The position numbers were made by a program, and so were the translations under genes. A DNA stretch of 64,000 bases from Paulownia fortunei. Lineage: Eukaryota; Streptophyta; Magnoliopsida; Lamiales; Paulowniaceae. Shown here piece by piece: positions 23,976-35,104 of this stretch. The notes beneath the pieces are model-generated. The model saw only the letters and a list, made by a program, of their open reading frames with translations, made no database searches and had not been told where the DNA came from. The stretch lies in assembly GCA_019321725.1 (NCBI GenBank), contig CM033118.1:12488071-12552070 (forward strand), in the 5' to 3' direction. Each line of letters opens with the position of its first letter. The stretch's first letter is position 1.

Positions 23976-24459
23976 AACTACATCAAAATAAGTATTAATA
24001 TTTTAATTTTAAATAATAATTTTAAAGACATAATATTAATTAAGATTATCATAGTTATGAAAAAGATTCCCTAAATATTTCAATAATTTTTAACTCACAT
24101 TTTCAAGTCAAATAACAAATAACAAATATAATATACAAAAAAAAATGCAAACATTAGCTTCTCCATATATAAAATATGCTATTAAAAATGTACTTGCATA
24201 TGTCATTATAAAAAATAATATTAATAATATTTCAATACAACAAAATTTATTTTTTCAATATAATAATACATCTACTTTACAATTATTACAATAAAATATA
24301 TACATTATAATTAAAATATGATACATGTAAGTCACACTCACAATATGATCTGTATCGTATTTTAATCTATCGCGTATAACCTGAACAAAAATATATAAAT
24401 GTTAATTAGTTAATTTTTTAATTAAAAATTTTTAAAAAATAATAACAATATTACTTATC

Positions 24460-24760
24460 GAAAGAAGAGAAAATGGACGTAAAAAAGGTAGTGGATGGGA
24501 GAATTCAAAAAATAAAAGAGAAAATGGCGAAAAAAAAGTCGAGAAAGAAAGGTCGAGAATGAGAGAAAGGCCGAGGGAGAGAGAGTAATGGGGGAAGTTG
24601 GCAGGGGGGAAGAAATGAGGAAAATGGAGGAAATGAGGAGGGGGGAGGTAGGGAGAGGAATAGGGGAAATGGGAGCCTGCACGGGAAAGGAAGTGGGGAG
24701 AGAAGAGGGAAGGGAAGAAGGGAGGGGAAGGAGGAGGAAGGAAAAACGGTCGGTTTGAAT
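24460..24760. repeat. Purine-rich (GA/GGA) tract
   Basis: About 300 bp in which the plus strand is almost only G and A (GGGGGAAG, GAGGGAAG, GGGGAGG words), in contrast to the A+T-rich surroundings. Minus-strand open frames here encode Pro/Ser/Phe low-complexity sequence and are not credible genes. Such tracts can form triplex or nucleosome-poor DNA. Confidence 0.75.
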
Positions 24761-24767
24761 ACCGACC

Positions 24768-24834
24768 GAAAGCGCAAGCTATGGTTGCACCTTCTACAAA
24801 TCTTGCAGAAAGTGCAACCATAGCTTGCGCTTTC
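24768..24834. other. Strong inverted repeat (hairpin) with 23-bp perfect arms
   Basis: The arms 24,768-24,790 and 24,812-24,834 are exact reverse complements (start GAAAGCGCAAGC, end GCTTGCGCTTTC), separated by 21 bp. The stem can extend a little inside. The next 100 bp are rich in related GCGC words (GAAGCGCAACC, CGCGCTTTC, GGAAGCGC). It may be a transposon terminus, a hairpin RNA gene, or a transcription-arrest structure; nothing in the sequence decides between these. Confidence 0.8.
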
Positions 24835-25069
24835 TCTCTCTGCAGGAAGCGCAACCTCCTAAAATAATAGTGAAAACGCGTGTTAGGATCGCGCTTTCAT
24901 CTGGAAGCGCATGCCTCACACGCGCTTTCACGCATTTTCTTACATACTTGCCAAATCACAGTAAAATGTTAATTATTTTTTAAATTTACTATTTTTAATT
25001 AAATTAGTCATTAAATACCTATTCCTACAGTCGAATAATTTTGGTGGATCGAGTATGCTAAAGTGACCC

Positions 25070-27655
25070 TATGTGGAATTTGTTTATGATTTTTTATTTT
25101 TCTCCACGAATGATTCTTGTTTTTTGACTTTTGACTCTTAACAATGATCCACCAATAAAATTTTGCACAAGATGTCAATGTTTTTCGTTGTCATGGTTTG
25201 GTCGGTCACAACAATTGAATTTTTTTCAAATTTATTAATTTGTTTTTGATTTTTTATTTTTCTCCACGAATGATTCTTGCTTTTTGACTCTTGACTCTTA
25301 ACAACGATCCACCAATGAAATCTTGCACAATATGTCAATATTTTTCGTTGTCATGGTTTGGTCGGTCACAACAACTGAAAATTTCCCAAATTTATTAATT
25401 TGTTTATGATTTTTTGTTTTTCTCCACGAATGATTCTTGCTTTTTGACTCTTGACTCTTAACAATGATCCACCAATGAAATTTTGCACAAGATGTCAATG
25501 TTTTTCGTTGTCATGGTTTGGTCGTCGGTCACAACAACTGAAAATTTCCCAAATTTATTAATTTGTTTATGATTTTTTGTTTTTCTTCACGAATGATTCT
25601 TGCTTTTTGACTCTTGACTCTTGACTCTTAATAATGATCCACCAATGAAATTTTGTACAAGATGTCAATGTTTTTCGTTATCATGGTTTGGTCGGCTACA
25701 ACAACTAAAAATTTCCCAAATTTATTAATTTATTTCTGATTTTTTGTTTTTTTCCACGAATGGTTCTTGCTTTTTGACTTTTGACTCTTCACAACGATCC
25801 ACCAATGAAATTTTGCACAAGATGTCAATGTTTTTCGTTGTCATGGTTAGGTCGGTCACAACAACTGAAAATTTCCCAAATTTATTAATTTGTTTCTGAT
25901 TTTTTATTTTTCTCCACGAATGATTCTTGTTTTTTGACTCTTGACTCTTAACAACGATCCACCAATAAAATTTTGCACAAGATGTCAATATTTTTTGTTA
26001 TCATGGTTTGGTCGGTCACAACAACTGAAAATTTTTCAAATTTATTAATTTGTTTCTGATTTTTTGTTTTTCTCCACGAATGATTCTTGTTTTTTAGCTT
26101 TTGACTCTTCACAACGATCCACCAATGAAATTTTGCACAAGATGTCAATGTTTTTCGTTGTCATGGTTAGGTCGGTCACAACAACTGAAAATTTCCCAAA
26201 TTTATTAATTTGTTTCTGATTTTTTATTTTTCTCCACGAATGATTCTTGTTTTTTGACTCTTGACTCTTAACAACGATCCACCAATGAAATTTTGCACAA
26301 GATGTCAATATTTTTTGTTATCATGGTTTGGTCGGTCACAACAACTGAAAATTTTTCAAATTTATTAATTTGTTTCTGATTTTTTTGTTTTTCTCCATGA
26401 ATGATTCTTGATTTTTGACTCTTGACTCTTAACAACGATCCACCAATAAAATTTTGCACAAGATGTCAATATTTTTCGTTATCATGGTTTGGTCCGTCAC
26501 AACAACTGAAAATTTCCCAAATTTATTAATTTATTTCTGATTTTTTTGTTTTTCTCCACGAAAGATTCTTGTTTTTTGACTTTTGACTCTTAACAACGAT
26601 CCACCAAAGAAATTTTGCACAAGATGTCAATGTTTTTCGTTGTCATGGTTAGGTCGGTCACAACAACTGAAAATTTTCCAAATTTATTAATTTGTTTATG
26701 ATTTTTTGTTTTTCTCCAAGAATGATTCTTGCTTTTTGACTCTTGACTCTTAACAACGATCCACCAATCAAATTTTGCACAAGATGTCAATGTTTTTCGT
26801 TGGCATGGTTTAGTCGGTCACAACAACTAAAAATTTTCCAAATTTATTAATTTGTTTTTGATTTTTTATTTTTCTCCACGAATGATTCTTGCTTGTTGAC
26901 TCTTGACTCTTAACAACGATCCACCAATCAAATTTTGTACAAGATGTCAATATTTTTCGTTATCATGGTTTGGTCAGTCACAACAACTGAAAATTTTCCA
27001 AATTTATTAATTTATTTCTGATTTTTTTGTTTTTCTCCACGAAAGATTCTTGTTTTTTGACTCTTGACTCTTAACAACGATCCACCAAAGAAATTTTGCA
27101 CAAGATGTCAATATTTTTCGTTGTCATGGTTAGGTCGGTCACAACAACTGAAAATTTTCCAAATTTATTAATTTGTTTATGATTTTTTATTTTTCTCCAC
27201 GAATGATTCTTGCTTTTTGACTCTTGACTCTTAACAACGATCCACCAATCAAATTTTGCACAAGATGTCAATGTTTTTCGTTGGCATGGTTTGGTCGATT
27301 ACAATAACTGAAAATTTTCCAAATTTATTAATTTATTTTTTATTTTTTATTTTTCTCCACGAATGATTCTTGCTTTTTGACTCTTGACTCTTAACAACGA
27401 TCCACCAATCAAATTTTGTACAAAATGTCAATATTTTTCGTTATCATAGTTTGGTCGGTCACAACAATTGAAAATTTTACAAATTTATTAATTTATTTCT
27501 GTTTTTTGGTTTTTCTCCACGAATGATTCTTGCTTTTTGACTCTTGACTCTTAACAACGATCCACCAATGATATTTTGTACAAAATGTCAATATTTTTCG
27601 TTATCATGGTTTAATCGATCACAACGACTGAAAATTTCCCAAATTTATTATTTTG
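25070..27655. repeat. 160-bp satellite array, about 16 copies
   Basis: The conserved word GATCCACCAA marks each unit. It starts at 25,146, 25,306, 25,466, 25,636, 25,796, 25,956, 26,116, 26,276, 26,437, 26,598, 26,758, 26,918, 27,079, 27,239, 27,399 and 27,559. The period is therefore 160-161 bp except for one 170-bp unit with small insertions. Units also share TTTTTGACTCTTGACTC, TGCACAAGATGTCAAT and TCACAACAACTGAAAATTT. Each unit carries a minus-strand open frame of about 66 codons starting MTSCAKF, but the 160-bp period is not a multiple of three, so coding is unlikely. Copies in the middle show dimer and trimer higher-order patterns. Confidence 0.95.
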
Positions 27656-30600
27656 GTTTTCATGCTGCAGATATTGTGTGAAGAAAAAAACGAGGAAATT
27701 AATGGTGGGTGAATATGGGTTATTATTTTAGTTTTTTGTTTTTCTTTTAATTTGAAACTTTTATACACCACCATAGTCTAAAAAAACTGCTATCAAGATT
27801 CTGCAATTCAAAACCAGTGACTCCTAAATAGGGATAATTGTTCTCAAATAAAATCTAATTAAAAAAAAAAACTGATAATTCTTAAGGAAGTCAGATTGGT
27901 GAAATTAATTATAACAAAATCACTTTTCTTTTCCATTATTTCTCGGAAATTTCCTACATTCCAGGAAGGCACAAAGTCAATTAATCAAGTCAACTTCTTA
28001 CCAGTTATTAGGCCATAAAAATCAGTCTAGTTATACTCCATACTTGTTTCTTCTTCGCATGGGCCTTTTTTATTCTCTCTCAATTTATAAATCAATTTAG
28101 CTTCTGGGCTTCTTTTTGAGCTAGGCTTTCCATTTCAGGTAACTCAATTCCTATTTTTTAATTGTAATACTATCATGTGTAATACTTTCACTGTTAGCTT
28201 GTGGGGTTATCATGGTTGGTTTTATTTGTTTTTTAAAGTTCAAAATATTTAAAATATTTAAGAGAATATAAGTTGTTGCAAAAAAGTTCAAGGGAAAGAC
28301 TTTAAAAATTCAAAAATTAGATTTTAGTAGTTTCTTTAAAAACAGAAAATAAATGAAGAAATTTTGACTATTTTTTAAGATGAGCTCCTCTCATCTTACT
28401 TAGTTTATCGTGGATTAGTTTTTAAGTTAATAAAAAGGCCTTAAATTTTTTAGAAGTTTTTATAAGTTATTTTTCATCTAGAATGTTTCCATATACGTGT
28501 GCTGGTAAAATTTATATCTCTTAACCAAAATTAGCATACTTTTGCGATCCTCTGTACACTCCATTTTTATTTTATTTTGGTAATATATTGCAACTATTTT
28601 GTTTGTATTATGTTGTTATTTGCTTTCTTGTGTTGTCTAGAAGATGTTTGGTCAAATTTGCTTCTTCCTTTTTTTTTTTTTTTTTAAGTTTTACTGATAA
28701 TAAGTTGTTTGTGGGAGGCAAGGAAGTAATGGATCTCAACTTACTTTTATGATCTATGAGCCCTTTGATTTGGCATAGTAAATTATCCCATGTTTTATCA
28801 AAGTTAATATTATTATTGTTAGTCTCTTCAATTTCCATGGTTGGGGGGGGGGGGGGGGGGGTGTTTAAATGTGTTTCTACTGTTTAATTGTATATGAACA
28901 TATATGACTACATTAGATTCTACCAGTATAGAGCTTAAATGCTAATTTTCTTATAGTGTTTTTATATGTATATAATTTCTTGAATTTTTTTAAAAATAGA
29001 TTGCTAATTAGTGCATGTGATGGTTCCATAAAATTCTTTGTTTTTGTGTTTAAACGACCAAGCTGTAGAATTTTTTATGTCAAAATTCTAACCACATAAT
29101 TTTTCATATAAAATTCTTTAAAGTGAACCACAATCATTAAGATGTGGTAGAGTGTAATTGTTTCCTTGGCTCCATCTTTATGATTGTGGAAGCATTAATG
29201 GGAGAAATTTCAAAGACATAATTAAAATGTCCAATATTACTATTTTATTGGTAAGTGGGAAATTTCAGAACTATCCCACTGCATTCAATAATGAATTAAT
29301 GCCTTCCATTCATTCAATGGTAGGTTTTGCTCTTGTTTTGAGCTAAGCTTTTCGTTTCAAGTGACTGAATTCCTATTTTTTAATATAATAATGTTTTTAT
29401 ATTAATATGCTTTTCGTAAATTTTTCGGTTGTTGTATCTTCATCTTTTTTTAACCAAATTCCCATAAACTCACCTCCAAAGCAAACTTTAATTTTTTTTT
29501 TTATCGTTTTTATTGTGTTATGCAGTTATTTACTTTCAGTATTAGTTAGAGGATTCATGTTTGATTATATTTATATTTTTCGTAAAAATATATAAATTAT
29601 TTTAGGGATAAAAAGTTATTGAAAAGTTCTAAGGAAGAAATTAAGAATACAAGTTAGATTTAGTAGACAACTAATCTTTTTTTTTTTTTTTTTAATTTGA
29701 GCTCCCCTTGTTTGACTTAGTACATCGATTAGTTTTTAACTTAATTAAAATGCCTTAATTGTGGATAAGTTTTCAGAAGTTTTAATTTATACCATTTGCA
29801 ATTTTTTTATCAAATATAACTTCAACCTACTAGTTTTAAATATATCTTGTCCGTTTCCAAAATAAATAAAAAATTTCAGTCTTATTGATTGAGACATGCC
29901 ATTGTATGAATTTTTATTGAAAGTAGAAATTACAAATATTATTTGTCCCAAAAAATTGTTTATGTCTAGTTGGTATCTGCTATTTAAAATTTGGCACTAA
30001 AATAGTTTTTGAAGCACATATTGAATTTTAGATAAGAAAGTGTTTTTTTTTTCATTTGTCCATATTAAATTTAGGACTTATTTCATTCAAATAATTTAAT
30101 TAAACAACTTCACCGTCATTTGGCTGGTATGTCAATAGTGAGAATTACACTAACTTGTAATTTTATGATATTTAGGCTACTCATACTCTAACTTGAAGTT
30201 ATTTACTTTCAATATTAGCTAGAGGATTCATGTTTGATAATTTTATTTTATTTTTTGTCAAAATATTAAGGTATTTTAGAGATTACAAGTTGTTGAAAAG
30301 TGAAAAGGAAAAAAATATTGGAAGAAAGTTAGTTTTTAGTAGCTTCTCTTAAAATTGAAAAGAAATGAAGAAAACTCAACTACTTTTTTTTAGATAAGCT
30401 CCTCTCATTTGGCTTAGTAAATAGTGGATTAGTTTCTAAGTTAATTAAAATGCCTTAATTGTGGATAAATTTTAATAAGTTATTTTATTTAAGACAATTT
30501 ACAAGTTATTTAACTTTAATGTACAAGTTTTCTACATATCTTAAATGTTTCAAAATTGATAAATTTTTTTCCAGTCTTATTGATATTGACATTGCAGAAT

Positions 30601-31006
30601 CTAAGTTACTTAAAAGTATATATTGTAAATTTTAATAGTAATACATATATATATTTTTGTCTAGTTGGTATTTGCCTATTAAATGGCACTAAATTAATTT
30701 TTAAAGCACATACTAAATTACAGAGAATTTCTTTTTATTTTTTTCCCCCACTATAACTGATATAGAAAGAACATGACAGGTCACTAGTCAATTTGAAAAA
30801 GCTTTTCACTTTCATTATTATTTCATAAAATTCTACTACTACTATTGTCTTCTCCACAAACAAAAGTTAATTTTTTTTTATGAGTAATATATGGTCCCAG
30901 CAATTTCACCATGATTTGTGTGGTATGTTTTTCGTGTAAGAAGTAGCTTCTTTGCTTTGTATTTGATGATAAATTTGTTGTATTGTATTTTGTGCATGTG
31001 GTTAAA
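27656..31006 (+). repeat. Leader region of the second NB-LRR gene, internally triplicated
   Basis: This 3.3-kb stretch is related to 2,300-4,860 upstream of the first NB-LRR gene. It includes the leader exon ending TTTCCATTTCAG|GTAACTC at 28,138/28,139. The block that occurs once upstream of the first gene (about 2,930-3,150) occurs three times here: about 28,265-28,470, 29,600-29,800 and 30,275-30,500. A related leader segment with TTATTTACTTTCAGTATTAG recurs at about 29,524 and 30,200. A run of 19 Gs lies at 28,843-28,861. No protein-coding gene is seen. Confidence 0.65.
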
Positions 31007-31640
31007 ATGCTAGAGCGAATTGTGGAATCCTTTTTCTCTAAGGTAGAGGAGCAGTTGGTAGATTATGCACACAACGCCGTTGGGAACATAAAGGACTTCC
31101 AATCCACTTTAGATTCTCTGCAAAGAGACTTAAAGTCATTGAGTGCTAGAGCATATGATGTTGAGGAGGAAATCAAGAATGCAGAGCTATCGGGTAAAAA
31201 GAAAAGAAAGAGAGAAGTTGAGAATTGGTTGACAGAGGTACAAAAAATTGAAACTGAATTTCTTACATTGGAGAATGAAGTGCAATCACGAGGATTTATT
31301 GGCAGGTTCCTGGGTGGAGATGGAGCAGCAAAACTGAATCAAAGAGTAGATCAACTTGTTGAGCAAAGTAGACATTTTGGCGAACTTGTACTTGATGTTT
31401 ATGAAACCAGGGGGGAGGCATTGCTGACAACTAGGCTGATCGGCAAAGCATTTGAGGAAAATCTGAAAAGAATTTGGAGATTCTTGGTAACTGATAAAGT
31501 GTGCAGCATTGGGATTTACGGTATGGGTGGTGTGGGCAAGACGGCTTTGACAAAGCACATCCACAACCGACTCTTAGAAAAAACTCGAAATCGTGTTTTT
31601 TGGGTCACATTATCTCAAGAGTGTAGCATAACGATGTCAC
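31007..31640 (+). pseudogene. Second CC-NB-LRR gene, 5' part (coiled coil and P-loop), interrupted
   Basis: Close paralogue of the gene at 4,877. The coiled-coil region aligns throughout, and the P-loop reads GMGGVGKTALTKH, with Ala replacing the second Thr of the first copy. The open frame runs from ATG 31,007 to 31,640, where a copia element begins. Read-through into the LTR adds about 25 residues before a stop at 31,712-31,714, so a transcript could specify a 235-residue CC/P-loop protein. The splice acceptor CAG before the ATG of the first copy is CAT here. The rest of the gene resumes at 35,105. Confidence 0.93.
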
Positions 31641-32146
31641 TGTTGGTTTTTTGCTTATTTTCATCTCACATTGGTTGTATATCAAAGGGATTTGATTACT
31701 TAGCCTATAAATAGACATTGAACCTTGTTTTGAAAACACACCAAAATATTCTCTTCCTTCATATTTGTGGAATTCCTTTGATTAGGAAATCCTAAGTTGT
31801 GGGTAATTTACCCAAGTTGTAATTTGTTCGAAAGATTAGTGAAGCAATTGCGGTGCCCGGAGACGTAGGCAAAAGTTGGCCGAACTCCGTTATCAAATCT
31901 GGTGTGCTTTTTCCATTTTGTCTTTTAATTTCGCATTTAGTATTCTGGTATTCTTTTGTTAATTGTTAGTATTCAATATTTACTTGCTTTGGGGTATTTG
32001 TCCGCTGTGCATAGTACTTTTAATAGTAGGTTCTGTCTAAGGAGTCTGGGTTTTAAGTGGGACCGTTGTGACCCCTCCAGCCTTTCCTGAGAGCTTGCTA
32101 TAATTAGTACTATTGTTGTATATTTTATACTATCGATACCCCAACA
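31641..32146 (+). repeat. Copia element 2, 5' LTR (506 bp)
   Basis: Starts TGTTGGTTTTTTGC and ends CGATACCCCAACA. It contains a CCTATAAATAG TATA box at about 31,703-31,713. It differs from the 3' LTR at about nine positions. Confidence 0.96.
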
Positions 32147-32148
32147 AG

Positions 32149-32161
32149 TGGTATCAGAGCC
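32149..32161 (+). other. Primer binding site of copia element 2 (tRNA-iMet)
   Basis: TGGTATCAGAGCC begins three bases after the end of the 5' LTR. Confidence 0.92.
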
Positions 32162-32224
32162 GAAGGTTCGGCCTAGGCTCGTTTGTTTTGATTGTAATAT
32201 TGAATACTATTATTTAAGTTCGAA

Positions 32225-32656
32225 ATGACTACTGAATCTTCTACAACCGGAGCATCAACCTCCTCGTCCATATCAGGAAGGATGGTGATGCCAAATATTA
32301 GATTTTCGGTGGAGATATTTGATGGTATGGGTCATTTCGGCATGTGGCAAGGCGAGGTGCTGGATTATCTATTTCAGCAAGGTTTAGACATCGCCATTGA
32401 AGAAAAGAAACCAGATGATGTTGAAGAAAAAGAGTGGAAAACCATTAACCGCTTGGCATGTGGAACAATTCGATCGTGCTTGTCCAGAGAGCAGAAATAT
32501 GCATTTAAAAATGAAAATTCTGCTTACACATTATGGAAGGCTTTGGAGGATAAATTTCTGAAAAAGAGTGGTCAGAATAAACTTCTCATGAAGAAGCGAT
32601 TGTTCCGGTTTGAGTACCGCCAAGAGATGTTATCTTTGATAAACTTTTCATGCTGA
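32225..32656 (+). pseudogene. Copia element 2, gag N-terminal part
   Basis: A 143-codon frame opens with a Ser/Thr-rich start and a copia Gag block (LWKALEDKFLKKSGQNKLLMKK..LF). It runs out of gag sequence at the internal deletion (about 32,623) and ends shortly after in pol DNA read in the wrong frame. Confidence 0.9.
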
Positions 32657-33444
32657 AGAAAGTAACACGTGAAAAGACCGACAATACTCCGCAACAGGTG
32701 GAGCATACACCAAAGCAGGTGGAGATAGAAGGAATGGCAAAATTTCCAGCTAACTGTGACAATCCAGTAATAGAGGATTTGTCAGATGAAGAAGAAGAAG
32801 TTCAGACCCAAGAATCGTTGGAGCAACCTGAACCAATTGCAATGAGAAGGCCTAGACGTGAAATTCACAAACCTGCTCGATTTGCAGATATGGTGGCTTA
32901 TGCACTTCCAGTTGTAGATGATGATGTTCCATCCACTTTTCAAGATGCAGTTCGAAGTTCAGAAAGTGAGAAGTGGAAAGGTGCTATGGAGGAAGAGATG
33001 CAGTCTCTTCAGAAGAACAAGACTTGGAAGGTGACGCAACTACCAAAAGGCAAGAAGGCAATTGGATGCAAATGGGTATTTGCAAAGAAAGAAAGATTTC
33101 CTGACAAGAATTATATGCGCTACAAGGCAAGATTGGTAGCTAAAGGCTACGCTCAGAAGGAAGGAATTGATTATAATGAGGTATTTTCTCCAATTGTTAA
33201 ACATTCTTCCATTAGAATTTTGTTGGCCTTGGCAGCGCAGTTGAATTTGGAGCTAGCTCAACTTGATGTAAAGATGGCGTTCTTGCATGGTGATTTGGAA
33301 GAGGAAATTTTCATGACTCAGCCAGAAGGATTCAAAGTTGCTGGGAAAGAAAATTGGGTTTGCAAGTTGAACAAATCGTTGTACGGATTGAAACAATCTC
33401 CGAGCCAATGGTACAAGCGATTTGATAAGTTTATGATGAAGTAG
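32623..33444 (+). pseudogene. Copia element 2, reverse transcriptase N-terminal part
   Basis: From the deletion junction the pol frame reads RDVIFD, then an acidic linker, then RT sequence: GCKWVF, YKARLVAKGYAQKEGIDY, QLDVKMAFLHGDL and SLYGLKQSPSQWY. A TAG stop ends it at 33,442-33,444. The catalytic YVDD that should follow is lost through a short deletion near 33,520. Confidence 0.93.
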
Positions 33445-33663
33445 AAGTACACTCGAAGCAAATATGATCATTGTGTGTATTTACACAAGTTACAAGATGG
33501 ATCTTTCATTTACTTACTTTTATATGTTGATTGCATCACAGAGCCAAATGGAGATTGACAAATTGAAGGCTCAATTGAATCAAGAGTTTGAAATGAAAGA
33601 TCTAGGGAAAGCCAAGAAAATTCTCGGAATAGAGATAAGCAGGGACAGAACGAGAGGCAAGCT

Positions 33664-34302
33664 TTGTTTGACTCAAAAACAATATTTGAAAAAGGTACTA
33701 CAGCGTTTTGGTATGATAGAAAACTCAAACCTGTATGTACACCACTTGCTCCTCATTTGAAGATTAGTGCCCAGTTATCACCAAAGAATGATGAAGAACG
33801 AGAGTACATGGCCAAAGTCCCGTATGCTAATGCAGTTGGTAGCTTGATGTATGCAATGGTGTGTACGAGGCCTGACATTTCACAAGCAGTTAGAGTTGTG
33901 AGCAAGTATATGCATGATCTGGGTAGAGGTCATTGGCAAGCTGTGAAATGGATTCTACGGTATATTCTTAATACTGTAGATGTTGGTTTAGTTTTTGAGC
34001 AGAATGGTAAAATTGGTCAAAGTGTAGTTGGATATTGTGATTCTGACTATGCAGGTGATTTGGATAAGCGAAGATCAACGACTGGATATTTGTTTACTTT
34101 TGCCAAAGCACCAGTTAGTTGGAAGTCTACTTTACAGTCTACGGTTGCTTTGTCTACAACAGAGGCAGAGTATATGGCAGTCACTGAAGCTGTAAAGGAA
34201 GCAATTTGGCTTCAAAGTTTGCTTGAAGACTTAGGAGTTGGTCAGAAGCACATTACAGTGCATTGTGACAGTCAGAGCGCTATTCACTTAACGAAAAATT
34301 AA
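33664..34302 (+). pseudogene. Copia element 2, RT end and RNase H
   Basis: Contains the GSLMYAMVCTRPDI block, RNase H motifs GYCDSDYAGDLDKRRSTTGY, LSTTEAEYMA and HCDSQSAIHL. A TAA at 34,300-34,302 precedes the expected continuation (FHARTKHIDVRYHF, then a normal end near 34,488). The region between 33,464 and 33,664 is RT in another frame. Confidence 0.92.
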
Positions 34303-34585
34303 GTCTTTCATGCAAGAACGAAGCACATTGATGTTCGCTATCACTTTGTACGGGAGATTCTTGAAGAAGGTAATATACATCTTCAGAAGATTCATACTAC
34401 AGAGAATCCTGCAGATATGATGACTAAAGTTGTCACAACAGTCAAGTTTAAACATAGTTTAGACTTGACCAATATTCTGCACATTTGAGATGGCGCCAAA
34501 AGGCGCATTTGGAGGCACTGCAGAAGACTACTTCATTTGCTCAGAAGACAAGAAATTTGAATTTCGAGTGGGATTGAGAATACGC

Positions 34586-34598
34586 AAAGGTGGAGATT
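34586..34598 (+). other. Polypurine tract of copia element 2
   Basis: AAAGGTGGAGATT directly precedes the 3' LTR. Confidence 0.75.
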
Positions 34599-35104
34599 TG
34601 TTGGTTTTTTGCTTATTTTCATCCCACATTGGTTGTATATCAAAGGGATTTGATTACTTAGCCTATAAATAGACATTGAACCTTGTTTTGAAAACACACC
34701 AAAATATTCTCTTCCTTCATATTTGTGGAATTCCTTTGATTATGAAATCCTAAGTTGTGGGTAATTTACCCAAGTTGTAATTTGTTCGAAAGATTAGTGA
34801 AGCAGTTGCGGTGCCCGGAGACGTAGGCAAAAGTTGGCCGAACTCCGTTATCAAATCTGGTGTGCTTTTTCCATTTTGTCTTTTAATTTCGCATTTAGTA
34901 TTCTGGTATTCTTTTGTTAATTGTTAGTATTCAATATTTACTTGCTTTGGGGTATTTGTCCGCTGTGCATAGTACTTTTAATAGTAGGTTCTGTCTAAGG
35001 AGACTGGATTTTAAGTGGGACCGTTGTGACCCCTCCAACCTTTCCTGGGAGCTTGCTATAATTAGTACTATTGTTGTGTATTTTATACTATCGATACCCT
35101 AACA
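34599..35104 (+). repeat. Copia element 2, 3' LTR (506 bp)
   Basis: Starts TGTTGGTTTTTTGC, ends CGATACCCTAACA, and has the same length as the 5' LTR. It is followed by GTTAT, the partner of the GTCAC before the 5' LTR. Confidence 0.96.

Larger units (their letters stand above)
31641..35104 (+). mobile_element. Copia element 2, young but internally deleted, inserted in the second NB-LRR gene
   Basis: A 3,464-bp Ty1/copia element in the same orientation as the gene. Both LTRs are 506 bp with about nine base differences, so the insertion is recent. A tRNA-iMet primer site, gag start, RT, RNase H and a polypurine region are present. The end of gag, the protease and all of the integrase are missing. 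The deletion joins gag to pol near 32,623-32,630, where an AGAGATG word is shared. RT has a stop at 33,442-33,444 and a short deletion removing the YVDD catalytic motif near 33,520. It could only have moved with enzymes supplied by another element, unless the damage came after insertion. Confidence 0.95.

Noticed and set aside
24432..24854. Pro/Ser/Phe-rich minus-strand open frames
   Set aside because: They come from the purine-rich tract, which has few stop codons by composition. No domain or start context supports coding.
25138..27271. Family of about 66-residue proteins encoded by the satellite units
   Set aside because: Each unit has the same minus-strand frame, but the unit length of 160-161 bp is not a multiple of three and the frames are simply shared by repetition. 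No promoter or family match is seen.
25070..27655. CRISPR-like array
   Set aside because: The sequence is a plant nuclear tandem satellite without short repeats separated by unique spacers.
28608..30756. Small open frames in the second NB-LRR leader
   Set aside because: All are short, A/T-rich and without recognisable similarity, and they lie within repeated noncoding leader blocks.
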